Positions 26,943-35,979 of a stretch of 64,000 nucleotides of DNA are shown piece by piece. The DNA is taken from contig NC_003197.2 in assembly GCF_000006945.2 (NCBI RefSeq), forward strand, positions 3,782,001 to 3,846,000, read 5' to 3'. Source of the stretch: Salmonella enterica subsp. enterica serovar Typhimurium str. LT2. Lineage in GTDB: Bacteria > Pseudomonadota > Gammaproteobacteria > Enterobacterales > Enterobacteriaceae. The position numbers and the translations under genes were made by a program. Position 1 is the stretch's first letter. Each line of letters starts with the position of its first letter. Below the pieces are notes generated by a model. The model was not told the origin of the DNA, did no database searches, and worked only from the letters and a program-made list of their open reading frames with translations.

Positions 26943-28241
26943 ATGCAGGACGACACATTACCATTAAATAACAGTAACGCTACGACCACACCGCTTTCAA
27001 CGAGATTACCGTTTACAAAATATGATTTTGGCTGGGTGCTCTTGTGTATCGGAATGGCGATCGGCGCCGGTACCGTCTTAATGCCAGTGCAAATCGGTCT
27101 CAAGGGGATCTGGGTATTTATTACCGCTTTTATCATCGCCTATCCCGCTACCTATATTGTGCAGGATATTTATCTAAAAACGTTATCTGAAAGCGAAACC
27201 TGTGACGATTATACGGATATTATCAGTCACTATCTTGGCAAAAACTGGGGCATTTTTCTCGGTGTAATCTATTTTCTTATGATTATCCACGGGGTGTTTA
27301 TTTATTCCCTGTCGGTGGTGTTTGATAGCGCCTCCTATATCAAAACCTTCGGCCTTACTGAGGCCGATCTTTCGCAGTCTATTATCTATAAAGTCGCGAT
27401 TTTCGCCGTGCTGGTGGCGATTGCCTCCGGCGGGGAAAAGTTATTATTTAAAATTTCCGGCCCGATGGTGGTGGTAAAAGTCGGGATCATTCTGATATTC
27501 GGTTTCGCGATGATCCCACACTGGAATCTTGATAATATTTCCGCCTTTCCCGCCGCATCGGTTTTCTTTCGCGACGTACTGCTCACTATCCCATTTTGCT
27601 TCTTTTCTGCGGTCTTCATTCAGGTGCTAAACCCAATGAACATCGCCTATCGTAAGCGCGAACCTGACCGTGTGCTGGCCACCCGGATGGCGATTCGCAC
27701 GCATCGCATTAGCTATATTACGCTGATTGCCATTATTCTCTTTTTCTCGTTCTCGTTTACCTTTTCGATTAGTCATGAAGAGGCGGTATCAGCATTCGAG
27801 CAGAATATTTCCGCCCTTGCGCTGGCAGCTCAGGTAATCCCTGGCCATATCATCCACATTACCTCTACCATCCTCAATATTTTTGCCGTACTTACCGCGT
27901 TCTTTGGTATTTATTTAGGTTTTCACGAAGCGCTTAAAGGTATTGTACTGAATGTATTGAGTCGTATTATGGATGTCAAAAACGTCAACCCACTGTTACT
28001 GACATCTGGAATCTGTGTCTTTATCGTGGTTACTCTGGTTATTTGGGTTTCGTTTCGCGTCTCAGTATTGGTCTTTTTCCAGTTAGGCAGTCCGCTTTAT
28101 GGCATTGTCGCGTGTATTATTCCCTTTTTCCTGATTTATAAAGTAGCGCAACTGGAAAAATTACGCGGCCTGAAAACCTGGCTTATTCTGTTATATGGAA
28201 TATTGTTGTGCCTGTCGCCGTTATTAAAATTGATTGAATAA
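26943..28241 (+). CDS. yhjV: YhjV, HAAAP/STP-type amino-acid transporter
   Basis: A 432-residue protein with eleven or so membrane helices, related to SdaC/TdcC/Tdc-type serine and threonine:H+ symporters. The first helix GWVLLCIGMAIGAGTVLMPV (about 25-44) is typical of the family. I chose the ATG at 26943, preceded by AGGGGG, over one at 26907 that has no ribosome site; this gives a length close to the E. coli protein (423). The substrate is unknown. Its place next to a methionine gamma-lyase remnant suggests a sulfur amino acid; that is inference only. Confidence 0.92.
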   Translation: MQDDTLPLNNSNATTTPLSTRLPFTKYDFGWVLLCIGMAIGAGTVLMPVQIGLKGIWVFITAFIIAYPATYIVQDIYLKTLSESETCDDYTDIISHYLGKNWGIFLGVIYFLMIIHGVFIYSLSVVFDSASYIKTFGLTEADLSQSIIYKVAIFAVLVAIASGGEKLLFKISGPMVVVKVGIILIFGFAMIPHWNLDNISAFPAASVFFRDVLLTIPFCFFSAVFIQVLNPMNIAYRKREPDRVLATRMAIRTHRISYITLIAIILFFSFSFTFSISHEEAVSAFEQNISALALAAQVIPGHIIHITSTILNIFAVLTAFFGIYLGFHEALKGIVLNVLSRIMDVKNVNPLLLTSGICVFIVVTLVIWVSFRVSVLVFFQLGSPLYGIVACIIPFFLIYKVAQLEKLRGLKTWLILLYGILLCLSPLLKLIE

Positions 28242-28256
28242 GTCGTACCGGAGAGC

Positions 28257-28335
28257 CATGCCCGGTGGCGCTACGCTTACCAGGCCTACAGGTACGGTGT
28301 AGGCTTGATAAGGCGCAGCCGCCATCCGGCATAAA
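28257..28335. repeat. BIME (two inverted REP units) between yhjV and dppF
   Basis: GCCCGGTGGCGCTACGCTTACC-type unit shortened by mismatches, then CAGGCCTACAGG, a short centre, and GTAGGCTTGATAAGGCG closing at GCCATCCGGC. This is a textbook BIME between convergent gene ends. Confidence 0.88.
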
Positions 28336-28341
28336 ACGCAA

Positions 28342-29355
28342 TTAACTCAGCGGTTTCTGCGGATTTTCATCCTGATCGACGGCAAAGCAGGCCACCAACT
28401 GGCCGTCGTACTCTTTAAGCTGCGGCTGTAACTGCGTACAGGGTCCGAAGCGACGGCTGCAGCGGGCGTTGAAGGCGCAGCCCGGCGGCGGGTTCAGCGG
28501 GCTCGGCAACTCGCCGGTCAGCTTAATCCGCTCACGGCGATCGTCCGGATTCAGCCGTGGCGTGGCGGAGAGCAACGCCTGGGTATAGGGATGACGTGGA
28601 TTGTTAAAAATCTGCTCTTTGGTCCCTTTCTCCACGCAGCGGCCTAAGTACATGACCATCACTTCATCGGCGATGTGTTCCACCACCGACAGGTCGTGCG
28701 AGATAAAGACATAAGACAGCCCCATATCCTGTTGCAAATCCATCATCAGGTTCAGCACCTGGGCGCGCACCGACACGTCGAGCGCGGAGACCGGTTCGTC
28801 GGCAATCACTACGTCCGGATCAAGCATCAGACCGCGGGCGATAGCGATACGCTGACGCTGGCCGCCGGAGAACATATGCGGATAGCGGTCGTAGTGCTCG
28901 GTTTTCAGCCCCACCTTCGCCATCATCGCCAGCGCTTTTTCACGACGCTGCGCTTTACTCAGGCTGGTATTGATCAGCAACGGCTCTTCCAGAATTTGCC
29001 CCACTTTCTTGCGTGGATTCAGGGAACCGTAGGGGTTCTGAAACACAATCTGAATTTTCTGCCGCCGCAGTTTCTGCGCGTGCGGATCGTGTTTAAGCAG
29101 ATCCTGCCCCTGGTAATAAAGCTCGCCGCCGGTTGGCGTTTCAATCATCGTCAGCAGGCGACCCAGTGTGGATTTTCCACAACCGGACTCCCCCACTACG
29201 GCCAGCGTTTTACCGCGTTCGAGATTAAACGACACGCCGTCCAGCGCTTTTACCAGCCGTTCCGGAGAAAAGATCCCCTTCTTCACCGGATAGTGTTTTT
29301 TCAGGTCGATAGCCCGCAACAGCGGCTGTTGCAAGGTGGCCTCATGCGTACTCAT
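28342..29355 (-). CDS. dppF: DppF, dipeptide ABC transporter ATP-binding subunit
   Basis: A 337-residue ABC ATPase of the oligopeptide class. Walker A is GESGCGKST (about 55-63), the signature FSGGQRQRIAIA (about 163) and Walker B DVVIADEPVSALDV. The C-terminal oligo_HPY region has the Cys cluster (GCAFNARCSRR) that binds an iron-sulfur cluster in relatives. Works with DppD to power uptake of di- and tripeptides and haem. Start overlaps the dppD stop by four bases (ATGA). Last gene of dppABCDF. Confidence 0.96.
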   Translation of the reverse strand: MSTHEATLQQPLLRAIDLKKHYPVKKGIFSPERLVKALDGVSFNLERGKTLAVVGESGCGKSTLGRLLTMIETPTGGELYYQGQDLLKHDPHAQKLRRQKIQIVFQNPYGSLNPRKKVGQILEEPLLINTSLSKAQRREKALAMMAKVGLKTEHYDRYPHMFSGGQRQRIAIARGLMLDPDVVIADEPVSALDVSVRAQVLNLMMDLQQDMGLSYVFISHDLSVVEHIADEVMVMYLGRCVEKGTKEQIFNNPRHPYTQALLSATPRLNPDDRRERIKLTGELPSPLNPPPGCAFNARCSRRFGPCTQLQPQLKEYDGQLVACFAVDQDENPQKPLS

Positions 29356-30335
29356 AGTGTGGGCCTCCCGGCATCATCGAGTGGGTAATGACATTTTGAC
29401 TGACGTCCATCGTCCAGTTGGTTGAGAGCAGGTTCTTCCGCACGACATCTGTCCGTGGCGTAGGGGCAGCGCGGGTTAAGCAGACAGCCCGTCGGTCGGT
29501 CATATTTCCCCGGCACCACGCCCGGCAGCGACGCCAGGCGCGCTTTGTCCTGAGCAAACTCTGGTAACGCGCGTAGCAGTGCCTGGGTGTAGGGATGACG
29601 CGGCGCGCGGAAAATATCCTGCGCAGCGCCGGTTTCGACGACCTGCCCGGCGTACATGACGATAATTTTGTGCGCCGCTTCCGCCACCAGCGCCAGGTCA
29701 TGGGTAATCAGCACCAGCGCCATGTTCTCTTTTTGCTGCAACTCCAGCAGCAGCTCAATGATTTGCGCCTGAATGGTCACATCCAGCGCCGTGGTCGGTT
29801 CATCGGCAATTAACAGCTTTGGTCGACAGGCTATGGCCATCGCAATCATCACACGCTGACTCATGCCGCCAGAAAGCTGGTGCGGATAGACATCCAGACG
29901 AGAAGCCGGATCGGGAATACCCACCTGGTTCAACAGGTCAATCGCTCGCTGACGACGGGTTTTCTTGTTCCCGCCCTGATGTACCTTGATGGCTTCCATA
30001 ATCTGAAAGCCAACGGTATAGCAAGGATTGAGGCTGGTCATCGGGTCCTGGAAAATCATCGCCACTTCAGCGCCCACCAGGTTGCGACGTTCCTTCTCGG
30101 AAATGCGCTTCAGATCCTGTCCGTTAAAGAGCAGGTTTTCCGCCATCACGCGGCCTGGGTAATCGATAAGCCCCATAATTGCCAGCGAGCTGACGGATTT
30201 GCCGGAACCAGACTCGCCGACAATCCCGACCACCTCACCCTGCTTCACGCTGTAGCTAATGCGGTCGACGGCTTTGAACGGTGTCCCTTCGTCGCCGAAG
30301 TGCACCGATAATTGATCTACATTTAATAACGCCAT
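29352..30335 (-). CDS. dppD: DppD, dipeptide ABC transporter ATP-binding subunit
   Basis: A 327-residue ABC ATPase. Walker A GESGSGKSV (about 40-48), signature LSGGMSQRVMIAMA (about 157) and Walker B KLLIADEPTTALDV are intact. The C-terminal oligopeptide-type extension carries the Cys residues of GCLLNPRCPYATDRC. Pairs with DppF. The gap to dppC is ten bases and the end overlaps dppF, so the five dpp genes form one transcription unit. Confidence 0.96.
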   Translation of the reverse strand: MALLNVDQLSVHFGDEGTPFKAVDRISYSVKQGEVVGIVGESGSGKSVSSLAIMGLIDYPGRVMAENLLFNGQDLKRISEKERRNLVGAEVAMIFQDPMTSLNPCYTVGFQIMEAIKVHQGGNKKTRRQRAIDLLNQVGIPDPASRLDVYPHQLSGGMSQRVMIAMAIACRPKLLIADEPTTALDVTIQAQIIELLLELQQKENMALVLITHDLALVAEAAHKIIVMYAGQVVETGAAQDIFRAPRHPYTQALLRALPEFAQDKARLASLPGVVPGKYDRPTGCLLNPRCPYATDRCRAEEPALNQLDDGRQSKCHYPLDDAGRPTL

Positions 30336-30345
30336 CTCGAACCTC

Positions 30346-31248
30346 TTACTGCTTCAGTTTGGGATCGAGCGCGTCACGCAGACCGTCACCCATCAGGTTA
30401 AATGCCAGTACCGTCAGCAGAATCGCCAGCCCCGGGAAGGTCACGACCCACCAGGCGCTTTGCGCGAACTGCAGAACGTCAGAGAGCATGGTGCCCCATT
30501 CCGGCGTAGGCGGCTGTGCGCCCATGCCAAGAAAGCCGAGGGCAGCCATATCGAGAATGGCGTTAGAGAAGCCCAGTGACGCCTGAACGATCAGCGGCGC
30601 AAGGCAGTTCGGGAAAATATTGACGAACATCTGACGCATCGCGCCTGCGCCCGCCACGCGGGAGGCAGTCACATAATCGCGGTTCACCTCTACCAGAACC
30701 GCCGCGCGGGTTAAGCGGACATAGTGCGGCAGCGCCACAAACGTCAACGCCAGCGCAGCGTTGCCGATGGAGGGGCCGAAGATCGCCACCAGCACCAGCG
30801 CCAGCAGCAGGCTCGGCAGGGCCAGCATAATATCGACCACGCGCATGATGATGTTATCGACCAGACCGCCGAAGTAGCCCGCGACCAGGCCGAGAATAAT
30901 CCCCATTACCAGCGACAGGACGACCACCAGACAGCCGACCAGCAGTGACAAACGCGCGCCATACATCAGGCGCGAGAGGACATCGCGACCAACATCATCC
31001 GTTCCCAGAATATGCGCCCAACTGCCGCCTTCCTGCCAGACCGGCGGCGCCAGCAGCGCATCGCGGAACTGCTCTGCCGGGTTGTACGGCGCAATAAAGT
31101 TGGCAAACACCGCAATCAGGATCACGATGAGAACATACGCCAGCCCGACGACCGCGCCTTTATTGCGTTTGAAATAGTGCCAGAACTCCCGCAATGGCGT
31201 CATGGGCGCCGGTGCGGCATTAACATTATTTTCAGTAACCTGTGACAT
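30346..31248 (-). CDS. dppC: DppC, dipeptide ABC transporter permease
   Basis: A 300-residue inner-membrane permease of the BPD type. About six helices, a cytosolic N-terminal tail, and the coupling loop motif VAGAGAMRQMFVNIFPN (EAA-like loop, around residue 200) that docks on the ATPases. Forms the membrane channel with DppB. Nine bases separate it from dppB and ten from dppD. Confidence 0.95.
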   Translation of the reverse strand: MSQVTENNVNAAPAPMTPLREFWHYFKRNKGAVVGLAYVLIVILIAVFANFIAPYNPAEQFRDALLAPPVWQEGGSWAHILGTDDVGRDVLSRLMYGARLSLLVGCLVVVLSLVMGIILGLVAGYFGGLVDNIIMRVVDIMLALPSLLLALVLVAIFGPSIGNAALALTFVALPHYVRLTRAAVLVEVNRDYVTASRVAGAGAMRQMFVNIFPNCLAPLIVQASLGFSNAILDMAALGFLGMGAQPPTPEWGTMLSDVLQFAQSAWWVVTFPGLAILLTVLAFNLMGDGLRDALDPKLKQ

Positions 31249-31257
31249 GATGGCCCC

Positions 31258-32277
31258 TTACTTCTTATGCCGAATACGCGGGTTCACCACGCCGTACAGC
31301 AGGTCTACCAGCAGGTTGACGAGAATAATCATCGTCGCTACCAGTAACACGCCGCCCTGCACTACCGGATAATCGCGGCGTTGCAGCGCATCGATCAGCC
31401 AGCGCCCCAGACCGGGCCACGAGAAGATAGTTTCTGTCAGAATCGCGCCTGCCAGCAGCGTCCCGACCTGCAGGCCGATCACGGTGACGACTGGCAGCAT
31501 GGCGTTACGCAGAGCATGGACGATAATGACGCGCATCCTGGTCAACCCTTTGGCGCGTGCGGTACGGATGTAATCCTCCCCCAGCACTTCCAGCATCGAC
31601 GAACGGGTCATACGCACAATGACGGCCAGCGGGATTGTGCCGAGCACCATCGCAGGCAGGATCATATGCGCCAGCGCATCAATAAAGTTACCCTCTTCGC
31701 CCCAGATAGCGGTGTCGATCAGCATAAAGCCCGTCAACGGATTGGTATCATCAAGGAACACCATATCGCTCACGCGCCCGGAAACCGGCGTCAGGTTCCA
31801 GTGGACGGAGACCAGCATGATCAGCATCATGCCCCACCAGAAGATAGGCATAGAGTAACCGGTCAGCGCCAGGCCAACGGCAGTGTGATCGAAGATAGAA
31901 CCGCGCTTCACTGCGGCCAGCACGCCCACCGGAATCCCCACGGCGACGGCAAAAATCATGGCGCAGACGCCAAGTTCCAGCGTCGCTTTAAAGCGAGGCA
32001 CAAACTCGTCCCATACAGGGATTCGGCTTTTCAGCGAGATGCCTAAATCGCCATGCATCACCCCCCAGATATAATGGAGGTACTGCTGCCACATCGGTTT
32101 ATCAAGACCGAGTTCAGCCAGCAGTTGAGCATGACGCTCAGGGGAAATACCTCGCTCACCCGCCATGATCATCACCGGATCGCCGGGGATCATGTGGACA
32201 AAGGCAAAGGTGAGAAGGGTAATACCGATAAACGTCGGGATAACGAGTCCCAAACGTCGGAGAATGAACTGCAACAT
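31258..32277 (-). CDS. dppB: DppB, dipeptide ABC transporter permease
   Basis: A 339-residue permease of the oligopeptide class. The N-terminus MLQFILRRLGLVIPTFIGIT and the following FAFVHMIPGDPV are characteristic of DppB/OppB. The EAA-type loop is at YIRTARAKGLTRMRVIIVHA (about 238-257). Partner of DppC. The gap of 156 bases to dppA contains a REP element, a common way to keep much more DppA than permease. Confidence 0.95.
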   Translation of the reverse strand: MLQFILRRLGLVIPTFIGITLLTFAFVHMIPGDPVMIMAGERGISPERHAQLLAELGLDKPMWQQYLHYIWGVMHGDLGISLKSRIPVWDEFVPRFKATLELGVCAMIFAVAVGIPVGVLAAVKRGSIFDHTAVGLALTGYSMPIFWWGMMLIMLVSVHWNLTPVSGRVSDMVFLDDTNPLTGFMLIDTAIWGEEGNFIDALAHMILPAMVLGTIPLAVIVRMTRSSMLEVLGEDYIRTARAKGLTRMRVIIVHALRNAMLPVVTVIGLQVGTLLAGAILTETIFSWPGLGRWLIDALQRRDYPVVQGGVLLVATMIILVNLLVDLLYGVVNPRIRHKK

Positions 32278-32374
32278 AACCCGAATTCTCTCTCATGACC
32301 CACGGCCTGGAACCGTGAGTCTGTATTGCTCACAAATCTTATCCCACGCAAACTGCATCGCGGATAAAGCATTA

Positions 32375-32405
32375 CGCCGGATGGCGCTGCGCTTATCCGG
32401 CCTAC
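32375..32405. repeat. REP unit between dppA and dppB
   Basis: GCCGGATGGCGCTGCG and GCTTATCCGGCCTAC, a near-consensus REP. In this place within an operon it probably protects the upstream dppA message from 3' decay. Confidence 0.88.
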
Positions 32406-32433
32406 ACAACACCGGGGCGCAGCGCTCTTTTAA

Positions 32434-34041
32434 TTATTCGACAGAGACGTTTTCGAAGTGATGTTTGCCTAATGGATCAACCACATAGCCTTTAACTTCT
32501 TTACGCACTGGCTCATAAACCGTGGAGTGAGCGATGATCAGCGCTGGCGCCTGGTCATGCATCACAACCTGGGCCTGTTTATAGAGCTCAATACGCTTGT
32601 TGTGGTCATCGGTCGCACGCGCAGGCTGAATCAGGTCTTCAAACGGCTTATAACACCATTTTGAATAGTTGGAGCCTTGCTGGGCGGCATCGCAGCTGAA
32701 CAGCGTGGCGAAGAAGTTATCCGGATCGCCATTATCGCCGGTCCAGCCCATCATCACCGTCTGGTGCTCGCCATCTTTAGCGCGCTTGAGGTATTCGCCC
32801 CATTCATAGGTGACAATTTTGGCCTGAACGCCAATCTTCGCCCAATCCGCCTGGATCATTTCCGCCATACGACGCGCATTCGGGTTATAGGGACGCTGTA
32901 CCGGCATCGCCCACAGATCGATGGTGAAGCCTTTTTCCAGACCGGCTTCTTTCAGCAGCGCCTTCGCTTTTTCCGGATCGTAGCCATAGTCTTTAATATC
33001 GTCGTTGTAGCCCCACATTGTCGGCGGGATCAGGTTTTTCGCCGCAACGCCCGCGCCCTGATAAACGGCTTTGATGATGGCCTCTTTATTCACGGCATAG
33101 GTCAACGCCTGGCGAACTTTGACATCATCCAGCGGTTTTTTCTGCACGTTATAGGAGAGATAACCCACGTTCAGACCGGCCTGCTCCATCAGGTTGATGT
33201 TTTTATCTTCTTTCATGCGCGCAATATCCGCCGGGTTCGGATACGGCATCACCTGACATTCGTTCTTCTGCAGTTTGGCGTAACGCACAGAGGCGTCAGG
33301 CGTGATGGAGAAGACCAGACGGTCAATCTGCGGCTTCGTGCCCCAGTAGCCGTCAAAGGCTTTGTAGAGAATGCGGGAGTCTTTCTGATATTGCACCAGT
33401 TGGAACGGGCCAGTGCCGACCGGGTTCAGATCCACTTTTTCCGGCGTACCGGCTTTCAGCATGTTGTCAGCATATTCTTTGGAAAGAATAGAGGCAAAGT
33501 CCATGGCTAAATCGGCAAGGAACGGCGCTTCCGGACGCGTCAGCACAAACTGCACCGTGTGATCGTCGACCTTCTTCACTTCGCTAATCAGATCCGGCAG
33601 CCCCATGCCTTCAAAGTATTCATAGCTGCCGCCAGACACTTTATGGTACGGGTTCTGCTCGTTTTTCTGCCGGTCAAAAGAGAACACGACATCATCGGCG
33701 TTCAGCTCGCGCGTGGGTTTGAAATCCTTGCTGGATTGCCATTTCACCCCTTTACGTAGGTGGAACGTATAGGTTTTACCGTCTTCGCTGATATCCCACT
33801 TCTCAGCAAGACCCGGGATCACTTCCGTGGTGCCGGTTTTGAATTCAACCAGACGGTTATAGATAGGTACGGAGCTGGCATCATAGGTGGTGCCAGACGT
33901 AAAGAGCTGTGGGTTAAAGCCTTCCGGCGAGCCTTCTGAACAATAAACCAGGGTTTTGGCCTGCACGCTTGCTGCAACGGTCATGGCCACCAGGCTCAAA
34001 CCAAGCTTCAGCATCCCTGACTTCTTCAAGGAAATACTCAT
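32434..34041 (-). CDS. dppA: DppA, periplasmic dipeptide/haem-binding protein
   Basis: A 535-residue family 5 substrate-binding protein. The signal peptide (about 1-28, core LKLGLSLVAMTVAASVQA) is cleaved before KTLVYCSEG. The family signature lies near residue 90-112 (KDFKPTRELNADDVVFSFDR). It binds dipeptides in the periplasm, also serves in chemotaxis with Tap in E. coli, and delivers haem. The ribosome site GGAG lies nine bases before the ATG, inside a CA-rich leader like those controlled by the GcvB small RNA. First gene of dppABCDF. Confidence 0.96.
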   Translation of the reverse strand: MSISLKKSGMLKLGLSLVAMTVAASVQAKTLVYCSEGSPEGFNPQLFTSGTTYDASSVPIYNRLVEFKTGTTEVIPGLAEKWDISEDGKTYTFHLRKGVKWQSSKDFKPTRELNADDVVFSFDRQKNEQNPYHKVSGGSYEYFEGMGLPDLISEVKKVDDHTVQFVLTRPEAPFLADLAMDFASILSKEYADNMLKAGTPEKVDLNPVGTGPFQLVQYQKDSRILYKAFDGYWGTKPQIDRLVFSITPDASVRYAKLQKNECQVMPYPNPADIARMKEDKNINLMEQAGLNVGYLSYNVQKKPLDDVKVRQALTYAVNKEAIIKAVYQGAGVAAKNLIPPTMWGYNDDIKDYGYDPEKAKALLKEAGLEKGFTIDLWAMPVQRPYNPNARRMAEMIQADWAKIGVQAKIVTYEWGEYLKRAKDGEHQTVMMGWTGDNGDPDNFFATLFSCDAAQQGSNYSKWCYKPFEDLIQPARATDDHNKRIELYKQAQVVMHDQAPALIIAHSTVYEPVRKEVKGYVVDPLGKHHFENVSVE

Positions 34042-34048
34042 TCTTCTG

Positions 34049-34073
34049 CTCCAATTGTGATGTATGTTGTTTT
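34049..34073 (-). promoter_or_regulatory. Predicted GcvB binding site over the dppA ribosome site
   Basis: Read on the minus strand the leader is CA-rich (ACAACATACATCACAATTGG) and runs into the GGAG of dppA. It is complementary to the GU-rich R1 region of GcvB, the known repressor of dppA. The pairing is inferred; the GcvB gene is not in the window. Confidence 0.7.
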
Positions 34074-34204
34074 GCCCTTTGCAAAGGCTTTTACCGCCCG
34101 GCCTTTTTTGTTTTTTACCTGGTCAGGTCAGTAGTGAGAGGTGGGGATTCCGTTCGCATAATCGACTGAGTTGCAGTGCGGATTCTCCATAAAATGCCCC
34201 TCAT

Positions 34205-34232
34205 TCCCTACAATCTGTCAATAGAATGTCAA
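34205..34232 (-). promoter_or_regulatory. Possible dppA promoter
   Basis: On the minus strand TTGACA is followed after 16 bases by TAGGGA. A start near 34198 would give a leader of about 157 bases, close to the long leader known for dppA. The -10 is weak. Confidence 0.45.
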
Positions 34233-34560
34233 AACGTCAATACAGGTAACCAGCTTTTACAACAACGGTGAGAATTAACAAACAAAGATTAAAAAAAGTT
34301 CAGAAGGGTATTTTCAGCAGGGAAATTTGTGCTATGGCCAGAAAGGCAGAGTTATTCACTTAATATTTTGCAACAGTTAGTGATTAACAATTAGACATTA
34401 ATTGAAAAATTTCTTTCGATATGTTGATTATCTGAGCGATTAATACCACTAACGCTAAAACGCACAGGCGAAAATGCTGAGGTTATCCATAAGCCGTGTG
34501 CAAAAAAGAGTTATACGGACGTTGAAAAACACCATCGAATATGTCACAAAATTGTAAATA
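34233..34560. other. AT-rich intergenic region, no gene seen
   Basis: More than 300 bases between the dppA promoter and the permease gene, rich in A/T, with no frame that looks coding. It may hold upstream control sites for dpp or a small RNA; nothing specific was recognised. Confidence 0.5.
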
Positions 34561-34561
34561 A

Positions 34562-34582
34562 GTAGGCCGTCGTGCGGCCTAC
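34562..34582. repeat. REP-like hairpin downstream of the NCS2 permease gene
   Basis: GTAGGCCG and CGGCCTAC are perfect inverted arms around a five-base loop, 14 bases after the permease stop on the minus strand. It is a REP-like stem and may act as a transcript end. Confidence 0.6.
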
Positions 34583-34596
34583 CGCGATCACAAAAA

Positions 34597-35922
34597 CTAA
34601 CTTTTGACCCTGGCCTGCGTGCGCTTTTCGCTCCAGTTAAACAACGAGTTCACCAGAATCGCCGTCAACGTCCCCGCTGCCATGCCGTTGCCAAAGACCA
34701 TCTGTACGCCCGCCGGGAAATTCTGATACAGGCCGGGTACCAGTATAGGTAGCATTCCCATGGCCAGCCCCATCGCCAGCGCGTAGGTTTTACCCGGCGT
34801 ATGCAGTGGCTCACGCGCAATCATATCAATACCGATAACCCCGATAATGCTGAAGACAATCACCGCCGTACCGCACACCACCGAACCTGGCAGACAGGTC
34901 GCCAGACGTACCAGCGGCGCGAATATGGCAATCAGGATTAACAATCCTCCGGCAGCCGCAGTCACGAAACGCGATTTCACATTAGTGGTGCGTACCACCC
35001 CAATATTTTCGCCGGAGGTGATAATTAAGGAGGTGCCAAAAATCCCCCCCAGCAGCGACATTACCGCATCACCACGAATGGTGCGTGGAATCGCCTGCTG
35101 CACATTTTGCGTGGAATTGACTATTTCCGCGGTCGCAATCGTTTGCCCGGTTGCTTCAGCCATAGAGATGACCGCGTAAATCAGTAACGGCAGCGAGGCG
35201 GAGAGATCAAAAATCGGCCAGCCGAACGGCAAAAGCTGTGGGAAACTAAACAGCGGCCCGTGACTCACACCGCTAAAATCGGTGCTGCCCAGCGCCATTC
35301 CCAGCAACGTTCCCGCTAAAAGGCCGAACATCACCGCCAGCTGGCGCAAAATACCGCTAAACGCCAGCGCGAAAATCAGCGTTATCAGGATAGTCCCCAG
35401 CGATAAAATGATACTGGTTGGATGAGCGAAGTCGGCGCTCCCTGGCTGGCCAATGATCAATCCGCCGTACAGGCGAATAAGGTTAATCGACACCATTAGC
35501 AGCATGATGCCAATGATAAAAGGGGGAAAATGGTGCAGGCAGCGGCGGAAAATCGGCAACGCGATAAAGTAGAACAGCGAGGTCAGAATTACGGCGCCAA
35601 TCGCGGTCTGGATATTGGTCTGTAAAGCGATCGCAACGAAAATCGCAATCGGCGCGCCCCCCGGTACCATAATAAACGGCAAACGCGCGCCCACCCCTTT
35701 CACACCCAGGCTTTGCAAAATAGCGCCCAGACCGCACATCAGAAAGGTCGCGCTAAGTACCGAGGCGGTCACCGTATCGGTAAAGTGGAGCGCTTTGGCG
35801 ATCAGAAAGACGGAGGTAATGGGGGTGGCGGCAACGACCAGCACATGCTGAAGCGCCAAAAGTAAGGTGGTTTGCCAGGGTAATGCATCGTTATCCGGCG
35901 TAGTAAGGCCAGGTTGCGGCAT
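34597..35922 (-). CDS. NCS2-family xanthine/uracil permease
   Basis: A 441-residue inner-membrane protein with about 14 helices, clearly of the nucleobase:cation symporter-2 family. Family features are the N-terminal LALQHVLVVAATPITSVFL (QH in helix 1), the short strand region MVPGGAPIAIF near residue 86, and ISMAEATGQTIATAEIVN (about 250) where the substrate-binding Glu of helix 8 lies. Purine or pyrimidine bases or urate are the usual substrates; the exact one cannot be told. A terminator-like hairpin separates it from the upstream sulfotransferase-like gene, leaving only about 20 bases before the start (GGGAG ribosome site), so it probably depends on read-through. Confidence 0.88.
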   Translation of the reverse strand: MPQPGLTTPDNDALPWQTTLLLALQHVLVVAATPITSVFLIAKALHFTDTVTASVLSATFLMCGLGAILQSLGVKGVGARLPFIMVPGGAPIAIFVAIALQTNIQTAIGAVILTSLFYFIALPIFRRCLHHFPPFIIGIMLLMVSINLIRLYGGLIIGQPGSADFAHPTSIILSLGTILITLIFALAFSGILRQLAVMFGLLAGTLLGMALGSTDFSGVSHGPLFSFPQLLPFGWPIFDLSASLPLLIYAVISMAEATGQTIATAEIVNSTQNVQQAIPRTIRGDAVMSLLGGIFGTSLIITSGENIGVVRTTNVKSRFVTAAAGGLLILIAIFAPLVRLATCLPGSVVCGTAVIVFSIIGVIGIDMIAREPLHTPGKTYALAMGLAMGMLPILVPGLYQNFPAGVQMVFGNGMAAGTLTAILVNSLFNWSEKRTQARVKS

Positions 35923-35942
35923 GATTAACTCCCATAAAACAT

Positions 35943-35973
35943 CAAAAAAATAACCGCCAGCGCGGGCTGGCGG
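35943..35973 (-). terminator. Intercistronic terminator/attenuator between the sulfotransferase-like and permease genes
   Basis: On the minus strand CCGCCAGC, CCGC loop, GCTGGCGG, then TTATTTTTTT. This is a strong intrinsic terminator located after the stop of the upstream gene and before the permease start. Confidence 0.85.
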
Positions 35974-35979
35974 TCTGTA

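Noticed and set aside
31381..32046. A 221-codon frame on the plus strand, rich in His/Gln/Arg
   Set aside because: Antisense shadow of dppB; composition is that of a reversed membrane-protein gene.
32677..33510. A 277-codon frame on the plus strand
   Set aside because: Antisense to dppA, with no recognisable domain or ribosome site.
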